Positions 1 through 12,924 of a DNA stretch of 64,000 nucleotides are shown piece after piece. How positions within the stretch are numbered: position 1 is the stretch's first letter; the number at the start of each line of letters is the position of its first letter. Made by a program: the position numbers and the translations under genes. The notes beneath the pieces were generated by a model. It saw nothing but the letters and a program-made list of their open reading frames with translations. It had not been told where the DNA came from and searched no databases. Source of the stretch: Brachycybe producta (Eukaryota; Arthropoda; Diplopoda; Playtdesmida; Andrognathidae); contig JAUPFP010000050.1 in NCBI GenBank assembly GCA_036925085.1, positions 844,001-908,000 on the forward strand, written 5' to 3'.

Positions 1-3000
1 TTTCTTTTAACAATTTTTTCTCTCTCAATCTCTCTCTCTTTCCCTCTCTCCATTTTTTTTTTATTCTCTCTCTCTTTGTTTTAAGATTGCAAAAATGTTT
101 GACAATCTTTTTCTCTTCTTCTTAATATATTAGGTCTCAACAGGCAAAGTGTTCCAAGAATAATACATACTTTCTATGCAAATGTTTAAAAGCAACAATA
201 ACAAAAAAAAAAGCCTATTAAAGAAGTGAATGAACACATTGTTGTAACACAAAAGGAAACCCAACACAAATGTATTCATTCAAAGTGGGTGGCGGCGGAC
301 TTACAAAATGACTTGTCATTTAATATTAATAAGTATTACTTTATTTATAGGGAGAGAGAAAAAAAATATCATTTGACAAAATTCTTATAAGAATTTCTTT
401 ATGAATATTACACAATGCAATAGATATTAATACTATTTAATTTTAGTGGAAAGTGTCTTCAACCTCCTAGAGAATTTTGTAAAAGAAAAGAATTTCCGGA
501 TGTGCTTCATTTAGCCATTAATAAACTCAAATAAGAGGCCCTAAAGAGCCTCATAAGATAGAATAGGCCTTTGGTGCAAATATGACATCTACATAACACA
601 CTGAAGGTGGCCATATTTAATAGATCTTCTCAAGAAAGCAAGAATACCTGGATTAGATGATTGCTTTTCTGGGTCCTATAGGACATGCGGATAGGTGGAG
701 CTACAGTCACATGTTGTTTGTTTCTGGAGTGTGGACGCCACTTTTGCCTGTTTTCTTGGTAGGATTTTTCTTAAGTTTCCGAATGCGCCTATATATTATA
801 TTTACTGGGATTATAACTTTCTAAAAAAAAAAAAGAAACAACTGAGTAATTGTTGTAATGAAGATGGTAAAATGTACTTTAACTTACTTTTATTAATATG
901 AACCTAGCAGTCCTTTACATTAGTGGAAATTATTTCACACAATGCATTATATGAAATATTGATATTTTCAGATAATTATGTTGATGTAATTTGTACCGTT
1001 TTTCCACGAAAAACCTTTACTTACAGTTGATACAAATATTACAAATCATAAGGATGTGTGGAGGAAGAAGACATATTTTTCATATACTGTCACTTTATTA
1101 TAATACAGTCTACATATAAACATAGTAAGGTTACTAAGGAATAACGAATTGTAACATAGAAAACACACTGAATACACTTATTATATAGTGTTGTTGTATC
1201 TATAGTAAAATAACATTTCTTATCGCCGCAAATGATTTATTATTATTTTACTATATACACACACACCATATACAAATATAACAACAGTTTATTATGCGCT
1301 TTTTACTTCTTTGTTAAAAATTTCCATCTGAACGGATTTCAGTTTTCACCCTCGTTTTATACAAACGAATGGAGACCGCGAAAGAGAGAGAATGAAAAAA
1401 AAAAAATAACTAAAACAGATGCTCGTCGTCGAAGAATGGACCAAATGAATTGAAACTTCATTTGAAATTTGAACCCATTTGACTTTCATACTCTTTGACT
1501 CTTATTTCTCTCTAAATAAATATATGCATTTTTTAAACTTAAAAGTAGGGTAGGTTAGCCTGAAAAATGGAAGCCAAAAATATATATTTAAATTCTACTT
1601 CAGGACAGAATTTCCTCGTGTTTACGCCAGGAGGGGTGGGTGAAGTGAACACATTGAGAAAATTATCAATAAAGCGTGTTGTATCTAATTACAAAAGTAA
1701 ATATGTTGAAATCCACACACACAAGTGACACAATGGGTTGCAATAGATTGCATAGAAAGGTTAGGATAGCAAGAAGAGGAGGAGGAGGAGGAGGAGGTCC
1801 GTTAAACCCATATTATTTATATAGAACGGTGGGTTAGGTTCGAAAATGGGGTATAAAAACCCCACTTGGCTTACGCTTAATCATCGCGCGGTTGATAAAT
1901 TAATTTGGCGGCTGTCTTTCCACTCCCACCTCCCAACCACCTTTATCTAATACACATGAGACTCGGGGGGGGGGCCACCCCTTCGACGCTACCGCGTGCG
2001 CACACGTGCCACCCATTAGAGTTGAAGTGCCAAAAAAAACCTCAATGAGATGATAACAATCGGACATCCTTTATAATGTGGGAAAATAAAGAGGGGAACG
2101 TGCGCGTGTGTGCGGGTGATATCAGGCACATCTGATAGGCGCGTAGCATTTTCCAGGCAAAAATAAGGAGTGCTTCTTCCTGTCTAAGGAGGAAATGGAA
2201 ACAATTTTGATTTTTGGAACTTTTAATTATAGATATTTTGATATCAGTTTACAATTAAAGTTTCAATCTGTGTTTGAGATCAAGAAGCTGCTACTTTCTC
2301 TGAACAATATTAATGGCAGACCATATTTATTGACTATTTCAATTTTGATCAATTAATTAATTTTTGACATGAACGGCTTCTCATATATGTTGCAGCTCGT
2401 AGCTCTCGAGCTACTTACTTGAATATTTAATTGCGGGTTAGTAATGATGTCAGTATTTAAATGATTACTCGATAAGAAGTCTCTCTTTTAGAGAGCCTAT
2501 GGCAGAGGGACGATTTCAGTCCAAAAGGTGCATCATAAAAATCTAAATTAATAGATGCCATAACAATTCACCCATGCAAATGTAAAATTCAGTTGAAAAA
2601 CAGCATGAAATCAGATAAAAGTGAGGTTCATAATTCATTAATTGGAATGAATTGTAATTTATAATTTATAAAATTAAATGTCAGTTGTACAACACTAATG
2701 GTTGTGACTTTTGCCATCAGTATTCTAAGTAACATTGGTGTATTAGGCAAGTTCTATTGTACTGTTCTAATTTGCATACATAATATCCGAAATCCTCACA
2801 GTATAGACTTAAACGGTATAGGCCTATATATATATACGTTGTATATAGTCCATAACACGAGGGAGATTAAATGGGGAAAATTGGTGAACTGTCAAACGGT
2901 GACTCACTTATATTCCAACTGTTATTTTGTCTCCTTAATATGGTTGGGTACCAAAGTGAATACAATCAATAAGCATACAAGTGACTTGCTAAATGGCATC

Positions 3001-5681
3001 GGCCCCCTATGGACCCAACAGACAGGGACCAAATATGGGACAGAAATAAAAAAGAGAGAGAGAGAGAAGGATAATATTTATTATACGGGATCCAGTTTTC
3101 TTCTTCTTCTTCTTGCCAATTCGTAACTGTGACATCGTCGAAATAATTGTCATCACAACAACATTCGAATTCCATAATATACTACTATATCGGAGTGAAT
3201 TTTTTAAAGATATTATTATCATATATATATATATATGGGAAGAAGCAAAGAAGAATATTTAGAAAAGGGCACATTAGAAAAAGGGGGGGGGGGGTGTCCT
3301 ATTCTTATTCCGTCTAAACTATCCCCTATATACATAGGCCTACAGTATAATAAGAAAGGAAGAAGGGGGAGGAGGAGGCTATATGTAGCTTTTACTGGTA
3401 ATATATACATAAACCACTATCATGTAATGGGTAACATTTTAGTTTTGCAATGCTAAATGCTTTCCAAAAGTTTCTTAATTCAATAAAGTGGAATTTATAG
3501 TCGATGAAATACCATCAACAAAGTAATTCAAAACGTGTTTCTGTCGCAAAAGAACACAGCAAGTAGATCTCTTGCAAAACACACATAGGCCTACATACTG
3601 ATTTCAAACAAAGGGCCTAAATCTTAACCGAACTCTCTTCAACGAACGAACCAACCAACCAGCCAACAGCAGCAGCAGCAGGGGGAATAGGGGGAGGGGG
3701 AGAGAGAGAGGGTCGTTGGGAATCTTCATAAAACGCACACATGAAATTGTATTACATACACATAACACACTACATGACGCCACACTAAACTTGAAATGTT
3801 GTGTTCTCCCTTTCAACAATATTTAAATGTTATGTTTTCAACACACACAAATACAACAAGGAAAAATGGATGCTTTTAAAAAGACGAACACAAAAGATAA
3901 TAAAACAAAAACGAAAAATAAAAAAAAAAATCCTCCCAATCTAAACTGAAACATTCTTCCAAAATATAAAATTAAAAGGGGGCTGAAAAAACCCCTCTTT
4001 TGTTTATAACACTAGAGGGAAGAAAAAAAGCGTATAATGTTTAATTTATGGCAATTTTATACTAGACTTTCGCGCCATTTTAAATGCAGATTTTGCTTTC
4101 AATGATTACAATGATAATAAGGAAGAGGAGAGGAGCTCAAAATGGAAATAAGTTTTTAAAAGTTTACAACATTAAGAACATTTTTTTAAAAAAAAACCGT
4201 TCAACCGTTTCATAAATAATGAAACTTGAATTTCATTTAAAGTTTGCAATTTCTTTAAGGAGTGGAATTCAGTAATTTTGCTGAAACTGAAAAAAAAAAG
4301 GAGTTGAAAAATATTAAAAGTTGAAGTTTCGACAGAAAGTAAAATCCATCTTTTAGCATTCAAAGCTGAAATATTAAAGCTGTTGAGAAATCTAATGAGC
4401 AATTATTGATTTTCAAGCTAGTTTTTTTTTTCGTGGCTATTGATAACGAAATATAGTAACACGTGTTTCAATGTAGTTATTACAGTATATAACGGCGACC
4501 TCAATGCTTCTACTGACTGAAATTGCATTTTCCTGTCACCTGTGTCATTAACTGTCTTTTTCAGTTGAAAAGTTTCACCAAGTTTCCTATATTCCGAACT
4601 TCGACCAAAACATTTGTTCTAATTTTCAGACATTTTCGACTTCAGGATTTTTTTCTATAATAAAAATATATAAATCCCAAAAGTTTTGACTTAAAATTTA
4701 CATCTTCAGCTCTTTTTAAACAAAATCTGTTTCCGTATTTATTATACCTCTTGAGGGGTGGTACGTACGCGGGACGTATTTTACGGCAATCAAAATGCCT
4801 ATTCAGGAGTAAGATGTTCAGAGAGACGGTTTTGTGAGATTTGTAAAACGTATAACACAACAGTCTAGATATAGACATATTATTACATTTATATAGGAAA
4901 GGAAAGGACTTGTGTTTTTTTTCTGCATATTATACATTTTCTATAATGGAATATATGTTGGGGAGATTTTAATTTCCCTGCGTGCAATTTTTGTTAGTGC
5001 TTACGCCACATTAAACTGCAATCCATCATACACACGGCAACTTGTAGACATTTTCAGCCTCCTCCTCCTCCTCCTCCTCCTCCTCACTCAGCCCGTTTCA
5101 CCACCCAACATACAGTATATCTATATATACCCCCCACTCCCTCTACATATGGCTACTATTAATATTTGTAAGAGTGGGCAAAAAGGCTGTGACCATTGAC
5201 AACGACGTGGACGTCAAACTTCCGACGATGTCTTTCTCTTATATATGGTGATTTTTTTTTTTGGAAAAAAAATAGACGAGTTCTGTAGAAATATGGTTGT
5301 AGATTATATGTGAGCATTACATTGATAAAGATGTTATCACGGTCCATGAGGTCGATTGTATTAATTTAACAAGCGATCAATGGTTCACTTCCTCTTATAG
5401 TATTATAACTCCAATACATTGTCTTTTTCATTCAAAAAAAAAAAACCAGAGGGAACTATAGGAAATATGACATTCAGCCATTGACTTATAGCAACACGAC
5501 CCTTAATTTAAAAAAAAAACTTAAATAAAGCCATAGACATACTATAGGGAGAGTTTTGTCTTGAGTCATCATTTAAGCTTAACTTTATTTTAAGCAACGC
5601 TTATGAATGTGGAGAGTTTGAATTAGATTTTTCTTAAGTTTAAGAGGACTACATAAAAAAATACTTATGTAAATGCAAGGC

Positions 5682-5900
5682 AGATGGCGCCTGCAACCTC
5701 CATAGGTGGCAAACTAGAAATACTGTAGAAAGTATTTCAACATTAATTATCAGCACGTGACAAACTAAAGCAGAACACAATATAAGTGAAGTGAGAGCAC
5801 GTGTAGAAATAACGATGACGCAATTAAAAGTTTGCCACGTGAAAGAAAGGAAAGCGAGTGTCAGCAGTACATTTCTATGGGAGGGCTAGTGGCGCCATCT
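5682..5900. mobile_element. MITE-like inverted-repeat element, GATGGCGCC ends
   Basis: The left end AGATGGCGCC (5682-5691) is mirrored by GGCGCCATCT (5891-5900). Further matches continue inward: CCTCCATAG against CTATGGGAGG, and GTGGCAAACT against AGTTTGCCAC. The arms are imperfect, so the copy is old. It has no coding capacity. A possible 5-bp flanking repeat AATGC is weak. The superfamily is not assigned. Confidence 0.5.
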
Positions 5901-6520
5901 AATGCTACACGCACAAATTAAATGATCTGCTTGCATTCTTAACACCTGAGAATAATGAGAATAAAAAAACCACATCATTGTCTTTTTCAGTTTAGAAAAA
6001 AAAAAGACACGATGATGATGATGATGATGACCAACTGAAGTCAATCTAATGTTCGTCGAATAGAGAGATTTATCTAAGAATGTAATTGAGAAAGAAAGAG
6101 TTGTTAGTTACAATTGTAAAGAAGAAGAAGAAGAAAGAATCGCAACATTAAATGAAGCTTCAAAATGGTAGAAATGTCATCATTTAAGCTTTATCAAAAG
6201 ATTGAGAAGAAGAAGAAACCACCCCTCTTTATATAAAAAACGATTTGTCAGTTTGCCTAGACTGTTCTACAGTATATGTTGGTAATATGCCTTTGCCAAG
6301 CCAACTCACAAGTAAATTTGCCCAGGCTCTTTATAACTAGAATATAATGTGGGCTCTCTCTCTTTCTTTAAGTCTTCTTATCCGTTCGGATGGATATTCA
6401 TGAAATACCAAAGAAAAAAAAAAGACAAATCAGCGTTTTCCCTCCCAAGTTATAATACCCTACCCTCTCTTATACTCTCGTTCACCAATGAAGATAAGAA
6501 ACCCCATCTCTCTGCAATTG

Positions 6521-6525
<5 letters not shown>

Positions 6526-6575
<50 letters not shown>
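6526..6575. repeat. (TC)n microsatellite
   Basis: About 25 uninterrupted TC units, followed by CGCAGCC. A similar tract followed by CGCAGCC occurs at 44255-44309. Confidence 0.95.
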
Positions 6576-6578
<3 letters not shown>

Positions 6579-6788
6579 GCCTCCCTTAATTATAAAGCTA
6601 GACTTTAGCTAGAAAAATGGGAAGCAACCATATCATCATCATCATCAAAGCTTGTATTCCAATGTACATGTAATCATTGTATAATATTACAAGAAGAGCG
6701 GCTGTATTTGCAAATTACATGGCCATTATCTGAATGTGCAATCCATTAATCACGTGTGTTGTTTCTAGTAAAAGGGAGGCAATAAGGT

Positions 6789-6812
6789 GGGGGGGGGGGG
6801 GGGGGGGGGGGG
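6789..6812. repeat. Poly-G tract of 24 bases
   Basis: Unbroken run of 24 G, the longest of at least fifteen runs of ten or more G or C in this AT-rich window. It could fold as a G-quadruplex on the + strand. Its length may also be an assembly estimate, because such runs are hard to sequence. Confidence 0.95.
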
Positions 6813-7170
6813 TAAGGAAGAGGTGATAAGGGGGTGTGGAATTAAAAACGCAACACACAAAATTATTCGCCTCATGTAGACTGTATATGTATGTACAGTA
6901 TGTCCTCCCTCTTATTATATTAGGTGTGGTTGGTGGTGGTGTACCCCACATATATGGGTAGAGTTCCTTTCTTAAGACCCAATTGACTATGGATCCTATA
7001 AAGACTTCATCATTTTCTTGATGATTTTCTAAAAGAAAAACCTAAACAAGAAGAGAAAGGAAAAAAAAACATCTTGAAAGAAAATAAACCCAGGGTCTAT
7101 TTATTTAGTTATAACTATTTAACAAATTCACATACAAGTTTCATCATCTAGATGAATTTATTCTGAATAA

Positions 7171-7622
7171 GCGCCAAATTGAACAAACGCCAAACTGAAT
7201 AAAAGCCAAAAATTTGGCGGTTATTCAGTTTGGCGTTTGTTCCATTTGGCGCTTATTCAGTTTGGCGTTTGTTCCATTTGGCGTTTATTCAGTTTGGCGG
7301 TTATTCAGGTTTTTTGTAAATTCTGATGGTCCAAATATTGTGAGCTTTTATAGACGTCAGACTGTGCAGATTTACACCTAACCTAACCTAACCAAACCTA
7401 ACCTCGCATTTTGGCAGTTATTCAGTTTGGCGCTTGTTCAGTTTGGCGTTAGTTCCATTTGGCACTTATTCAGTTTGGCGTTTGTTCCATTTGGCGTTTA
7501 TTCAGTTTGGCGTTAGTTCAGATTGGCGTTTGTTCAATTTGGCGCTTATTCAATTTGGCGCTTATTCAATTTGGCGCTTATTCAATTTGGCGCTTATTCA
7601 ATTTGGCGCTTGATCAGCGCCA
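7171..7622. repeat. Fold-back array of a 16-bp TTTGGCG motif with a CCTAACC core
   Basis: A short left arm (7171-about 7210) carries GCGCCAAATTGAACAAACGCC-type units in inverted orientation. Two long blocks follow in the opposite orientation (about 7214-7310 and 7405-7622), built from units such as GGCGCTTATTCAATTT with a 16-bp period; variants have TTTGTTCC or GTTAGTTC in place of CTTATTC. Between the blocks are about 65 bp of unique sequence and a short CCTAACC repeat (7376-7404). The last units (7530-7605) are nearly identical to one another, so they were duplicated recently. There is no coding capacity. It may be a non-autonomous transposon with subterminal repeats or a minisatellite. Confidence 0.8.
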
Positions 7623-9727
7623 CCTTTTTAAAATATAAAAAGCTCTGATCGATCCACTTGGTTATTAATGACTACTTATGACTAGTTTTATTCAACATCT
7701 ACCATTGCTTGTGACCATTCTGTGACAAGGATGTTACTATAGTTGATGCCCTAAATTAAAATTATTCTCAAAGTAGACATCCCCTCCTACTTTTTAGTTA
7801 CTTTTTAGTTACTATAGTTTGCAGTGACTAGCCAATGAGCAGCATGCAGCCATCTAACAGAGAAGGTCAACTTGTAGTATAATATTATGGTGCCATTTTG
7901 AATATAAGTGGAATTGCTGATAATTAAACTAACAAGACATTTAACATAGAAGTCTGCTGTAACTTGTGGCTGGTCATTTATGATTATTTCGCAGTGACTA
8001 AAGAAGTTAATAAGCAGACCTTTAGAGACATTTAATGGCACGAACATTAAAAGTCAAGCAACTTATATAAATAATAAATTAATAATTACTAATATTATTT
8101 ATTATATATAGAGTTGTCCACCATAAATGTTCTATTTTCAACTTTTATTCCATTGAGTAATGTTTGCACATGATATAAATGTATTCATATATGTCTATAT
8201 AAATATATACAAGACTGCAAACAACATTCTCAATAAGACCTTAAATGGGCCCTATACTCGAATGGCAGACTATAGGTCCTTTTCTCTATAGAACACAAAA
8301 GTAATAAACTTGTGTTTCTCTCTCTCTCTCTCTATTATATATATTATATTATATAATATGGTATACACTGTATATATATATAGATGAATGCGTAAGCTAG
8401 AAAGATCTTTACTTGCCAAGCTTATTGCTTGTAAAGATTATTAGGATCAATCGGTTGCACCCTAATAAAAGCCAAACTATAATATCTTACACACGCTCAA
8501 TAGTTCTACTACTGTATATATAAAAGCCACTTTAGTGATGGTAGATGGATGGATGGATGGTGAAGAAAAAGAGAGACTAGAATAGCCTTTAAAAAGGCTT
8601 AAAGAATCTATATATTACAACAAAAGAGTGTTGGAGTTTGAAAAAAAAAATGGTCAAGTATGAAGCGGACGACGGTGGCCATCGGCCATTCAAGCTGTTT
8701 CTCTTTTCTTCTTCTTCTTCTTCACGGAATAAATGACTGAATAACAAAGTGGACACAAGTGACCTTATAGCCATGCACACCTGCACCTTCAATAGAGTTT
8801 TAAAAAGGGAATAGAAAGGGGAAGGGGGGGGGGGGAAGAAATGGCCCATTGCACAAATGCACAGGTGTTCGCACTTAAATGAAAACATGCTACCCAAGTA
8901 ACTATACATTATATACAAGAAAACTCAAAAAAGTTTCAAAAAAAAAAGGCAAAAGAAAATCAATTCATTAGTATTCTAAGGGAATTTTAAACTCTTGTTG
9001 TCAAACTACTGTCAATGGTGTTCACACGAACTACACCTTGTGTATAGTTAAGTTTCACAAGAAATAGTGGAGTAGAACCTCTACAGTCAATGTGTATCAC
9101 ATAATATAAACACTGAAATTAGAGACCCTAAATAAGTGACTCCCGTAAAACATACCAATTGGCACAATATATTATTAATGTATAGGGACAATTTAGAATC
9201 AGCATTGGAACAAAAAAAAACTTTTCAATTAAATTCTATGTTTGAAACTTTGAAATTGACTGCCTCCAGATTTTACAAACTGGAACTGATTGGAACAAAT
9301 ATGATGAGTCCAGCTGACCATCATATATGAACCACCATGAACTCATAGTAGATATATGTAGAGATGTTAGATACCCTAGTTATATTGTAGGCAATTGAAG
9401 TGAGGCTGACAAGCACTAAGTATAAGTAGGAATGCAGCAGGAAGGAGAGAGAGAGAGAGAGAGATAAGCAAACGTTTGTCACAGTGGACAATAATAATCA
9501 TTTCTTCAACTCTTCCGAGTAATTTCACTTGCAATTTATTGCCTCAACGGAGTTGAAATTATTGTTCATGTGCGTGGAGTCAACCTCACCGTCACCATAT
9601 TTATAAATATAACAAGTGCGGCGGAATTTGTAACATTTCTATATTGAGATAGATGGAGAGATGGAAATGGTCCAATGTTTTTTCTTTCTTTCTTTCTCTC
9701 TTCTATATATTGTATAAGGATGTTGCA

Positions 9728-9750
9728 TCATCATCATCATCATCATCATC
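9728..9750. repeat. (CAT)n microsatellite
   Basis: Run of CAT units. The same trinucleotide recurs at 14638-14665, 16963-16989, 18416-18433, 19801-19826 and 28142-28160, and inside the NK6 coding exon at 10768-10815. Confidence 0.9.
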
Positions 9751-10350
9751 TCCTGAAGGCAAAAAGATGCATCAAAGTAATAAACAAAAATGATGATGAT
9801 CCCAATTCCTCATTCTTTTCTAATGGATTATGGGTCACTTTCTACTCTGGAACCGATTCGTTTAGCTCGATGTCTTTTCTTCAGTCTCAGACATTATGAT
9901 GAATGTTATTTGAGCAAGAATCTCTTTCTTAAATTCCTTGATGGTGTAATATAAACTGTATACATGGGTGTTTCATATAAGGAAAGGGGGGGGGGGGGTC
10001 ACTGTCATATATTGACCGCAACAAAGCCTTTCCAAGACGCAAGAAAAAGGTGACAAAGAGTGAAAGAGAAAATAACACATCTGGAGGTTGTTTTTGGCTA
10101 CTGGAATTGCCAACAACGTCGTCCCTGTATTTATTAATCTTCTTATATATCGATTAGGATCATAAAGGAATATTATTTTGAAGGTTTTGAAGAAAACTAG
10201 AAAGATCAATCTTATTTTATGCAATGACCCCCCTAAAAACCAACTTACACATGAATTATTATCTTCTGTTTTTGATAAATTAAGGTTCGTCAACGTCCCT
10301 CATAACCCTCAGGTTATTCTGTTTTTTTTTTCAGAAGAAGGGTCTATTTT

Positions 10351-10497
10351 AGAAACTAGAAGGGTAGCTCAATCACTTCCGAGCATTTTTGTTTTTATGT
10401 CAGTTAAGAAAATGTCACAACTTTAAGAAAACGATGTTTTCTAATTTTTGTTTATTAAATCAACTGTGAAAATAGCAACGACCCGTTCTAGTTTCGA
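10351..10497. mobile_element. Small inverted-repeat element with GAAACTAGAA ends
   Basis: The left arm AGAAACTAGAAGGGTAG (about 10351-10367) is mirrored by CGACCCGTTCTAGTTTCG (about 10479-10496). The element is roughly 147 bp and ends about 100 bp before the acceptor of the NK6 exon. Related single arms occur at 20014-20031 (AGAAACTAGAAAGGCACC) and 43661-43683. No target duplication was recognised. Confidence 0.45.
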
Positions 10498-10600
10498 ACA
10501 AACTTTCAGATTTCTACTGTTGTGCTGTTGCTAATTATTGTAGAATTCGAAAATCAATAAACATGTTAATTGAGATATATATTGTTTTTTGTGTTTTCAG

Positions 10601-10852
10601 GTTTGGTTTCAGAACAGAAGAACGAAATGGAGAAAAAGACACGCAGCTGAAATGGCGACAGCTAAAAAGAAACAAGAGGAAGCTGAACAATTTCAAGATG
10701 ACATTTCTGACCATGATGACGACTGTGACAGTGAACCAAAACAATTAAGAAGAGACACTTCTTCTGATCATCATAATAATCATCACCATCATCATCATCA
10801 TCATCACCATCATCTTATGAGAAACAAAGACTCTTCTAATGATAGTAAATAA
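10601..10852 (+). CDS. Nk6: NK6-type homeobox protein, terminal coding exon (3' part of CDS)
   Basis: This is the last exon of a homeodomain transcription factor of the NK6 class (vertebrate Nkx6-1/6-2, insect HGTX), nuclear proteins that pattern the nervous system and act mostly as repressors. The acceptor GTGTTTTCAG ends at 10600. The exon opens in phase 0 at homeodomain residue 47 with [14 protein letters not shown], the DNA-contacting half of helix 3 (W48, F49, Q50, N51, R53). The next residues, [11 protein letters not shown], are diagnostic for NK6. The intron between homeodomain residues 46 and 47 is also where vertebrate Nkx6 genes are split. After this comes an acidic tail ([13 protein letters not shown]), comparable to the acidic C-terminus of other NK6 proteins, then a His/Asn-rich run with eleven consecutive His encoded by CAT/CAC, then [11 protein letters not shown] and the stop TAA at 10850-10852. 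The exon encodes 83 residues. The N-terminal repression domain and homeodomain residues 1-46 are upstream of the window. Confidence 0.96.
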   Translation, partial: VWFQNRRTKWRKRHAAEMATAKKKQEEAEQFQDDISDHDDDCDSEPKQLRRDTSSDHHNNHHHHHHHHHHHLMRNKDSSNDSK

Positions 10853-11624
10853 TAAGAAGAAAGAGAATGGGAAGAAGAAGGAGGAGGCAGCCATTTTTAT
10901 TTCTTCAAAACCAGTCAAAATATGGAATGGAAAGAAAAAAAAATTGCACTAAAAATGAATCATCATCATTTCAAAGAGTCAAACACATAACTTTTTGCTC
11001 AAATGTCAACATGTTACCATTGTAAATACATAAAGCTCATTATGTTCTAAAAGAGCCAAAAACAACAACATGGAAAACAATAATGGAAAGAAAAAGACAA
11101 CAATTCTTTTTTATTAAAAATGACAATACAAAGATAACGATTGTTGATCCGATCTTTCTCTTCTGAGTTGCAATCTGGTGAGAAATCAATCAGCTTTTGT
11201 TAATGTGGTTTAATGATAGAGAGATTTTCTCTATCTCTCTCTCTCTCTTTCTGGTAATTGAAAAAGGCCATAACAGAAAGAAGAAGAAGAAAAAAATGTT
11301 TCCAGAAAACTTGCCTTTTTTTACAACTGAATTGACTGATCAGAACTTTGATTAAAGCCACCGGTTTTCATGAAATTTCATGGCAAACTTCAACTCAGAA
11401 TGTGAAATCCTGGTGACTGAACGATTTTGCCATTTTGTTTTCAAGTTCTATTTGGTAACTACTACTACTACTACTACATGGTCATCCGAGTTGCAGAGGA
11501 ATAAGGACACCTGTCAGTGTTGCCACACATGTAAAAAGAAAACTCACGTGTTTCTTCTCACTGTTTGTAAATATTGTGTCCAAGTCAAACCAAAAAGATG
11601 GACGAAAAAAAATCACTTGTGTTA

Positions 11625-11657
<33 letters not shown>

Positions 11658-12265
11658 TATGAGAAAAATTTGCATCTCAATCAAGTGTATCCGTGTGTAT
11701 AGTTTGTTTGTAAGGAAATATCGACATTTTCCACCAATTAGATCTATTTTTGTCTTTTGTGTTTTCACAATTTCAAATAAAGGGATTTCTTTTCTTTCTT
11801 TTTCTCTAAAAGATCTAATTTGTTGTATATAAAATTGTACATTTTTCATTTTCATTTTATTTGTGGTTTATTTTAAAGGTACGGAAACAACCAAAAAAAA
11901 AAAACACCCAATCGTCGATTTTAATTCCAAAGAAGAAAAAAATAGTATTATATGTAATTAATACTCGTATATATATAAATATATATATTTTATAAACAGA
12001 CAAATTATTATTTCATACAGCTTTTTTTAACCCTTTTCTTTATGTTGTCTTAATCTATTCATAATAGACTAAGATAATTTACAAGAAATTTCAAGAAAGA
12101 AAAAAAAAGCAAATTTGTGTTTGTTCATTTTGTTTTAATCGGTTCCAGTGAATTTTACAAATTGTGTGACTTTGTTAATTAATTAATTGTCTTCATCTTC
12201 TTCTTCAGTAATGTGATTGTGTCTGTGAATGTGTGCCACAACAAATAAATTTTATTGCATTTCAA
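10853..12265 (+). other. Nk6: Probable 3' UTR of the NK6 gene
   Basis: AT-rich non-coding sequence follows the stop codon. Candidate polyadenylation signals AATAAA lie near 11778 and 12245; the second (AACAAATAAATTTTATTGC) precedes a T-rich stretch. The region also contains a TC tract near 11228, an ACT repeat near 11460 and an AAT repeat at 11630-11657. The true end cannot be fixed without transcript data. Confidence 0.45.
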
Positions 12266-12924
12266 TTTTTTTTGCATGATTCTTTTAATTTATTTTACAT
12301 ATAATTAATTATATTAAGTAGTTGTGAAGGTATGTGACAGAGGGACTATGAAGTCAAAGTGCATCAGGCACTGCTTATGCAAAACCCAAATGGAATTCAA
12401 TATTTGTCTTTTTGCTTTAGCAATATAGCTAAGCATAAACTTTGAAGACAATCCTAGTAATTCAATATCATGTTCCTTATGATATAAGTATGCGTATTAT
12501 GCTAATAGAATTATTCTTTGCATATTTTTAAATTTAGTGAGTGTGGTATTCCATAGGACCTATGGATATATCTAGATCTACAGTATGTTTTCGAACATAT
12601 TTACCACAAAGTTACAAGAAACGAATCTTTATAACGACCTCTGTGTGTCGTGGTTATTTTTCTGTGTTATATTTCATGTTAATAAGTTTTGATTTATTAA
12701 CTAGCTCAGTAGAGTCAAAATGTTAGAATATTATGGCTATTAATTGAGGGTTTTATTAAAGTGATATCATGAATATGCAAATTAAGAAGTCCAGTTATTT
12801 ATTTAATAACCCATTTTTTACCGCATTACTGTAAAAAGATAAAAATCATTTAGAAGAAGAGCAAATGAAATGTAAAACCATATGATTGCAATTTTAGTAT
12901 GTTTATAACCACTTTTGTTGCAAA

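Larger units (their letters stand above)
1..10600 (+). other. 3' part of the last intron of the NK6 homeobox gene
   Basis: No coding segment is convincing here. The stretch ends in a clean acceptor (GTGTTTTCAG, last base 10600) directly before the homeobox exon, so it is read as intron of that gene; the upstream exons lie outside the window. It holds microsatellites (GGA near 1777 and TCC at 5058-5085, TC at 6526-6575, CAT near 9728), poly-G runs (1965, 3283, 6789, 8824, 9986), an inverted-repeat element (5682-5900), a TTTGGCG array (7171-7622) and another inverted-repeat element (10351-10497). A CpG-richer patch lies at about 1838-2160. Open frames here are short and mostly run through simple repeats. 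Whether other small genes sit inside the intron cannot be seen. Confidence 0.7.

Noticed and set aside
652..748. Open - strand segment ending in CAG|GTATTC
   Set aside because: The supposed acceptor (AAGAAAACAG) lacks a pyrimidine tract and the peptide is not recognised.
2698..3126. 142-codon open frame on the + strand
   Set aside because: It crosses GA and TTC microsatellites (KREREK, Leu run), lacks splice support and resembles no family.
7171..7622. CRISPR-like regularly spaced repeats
   Set aside because: Units are tandem with no unique spacers, and the genome is eukaryotic.
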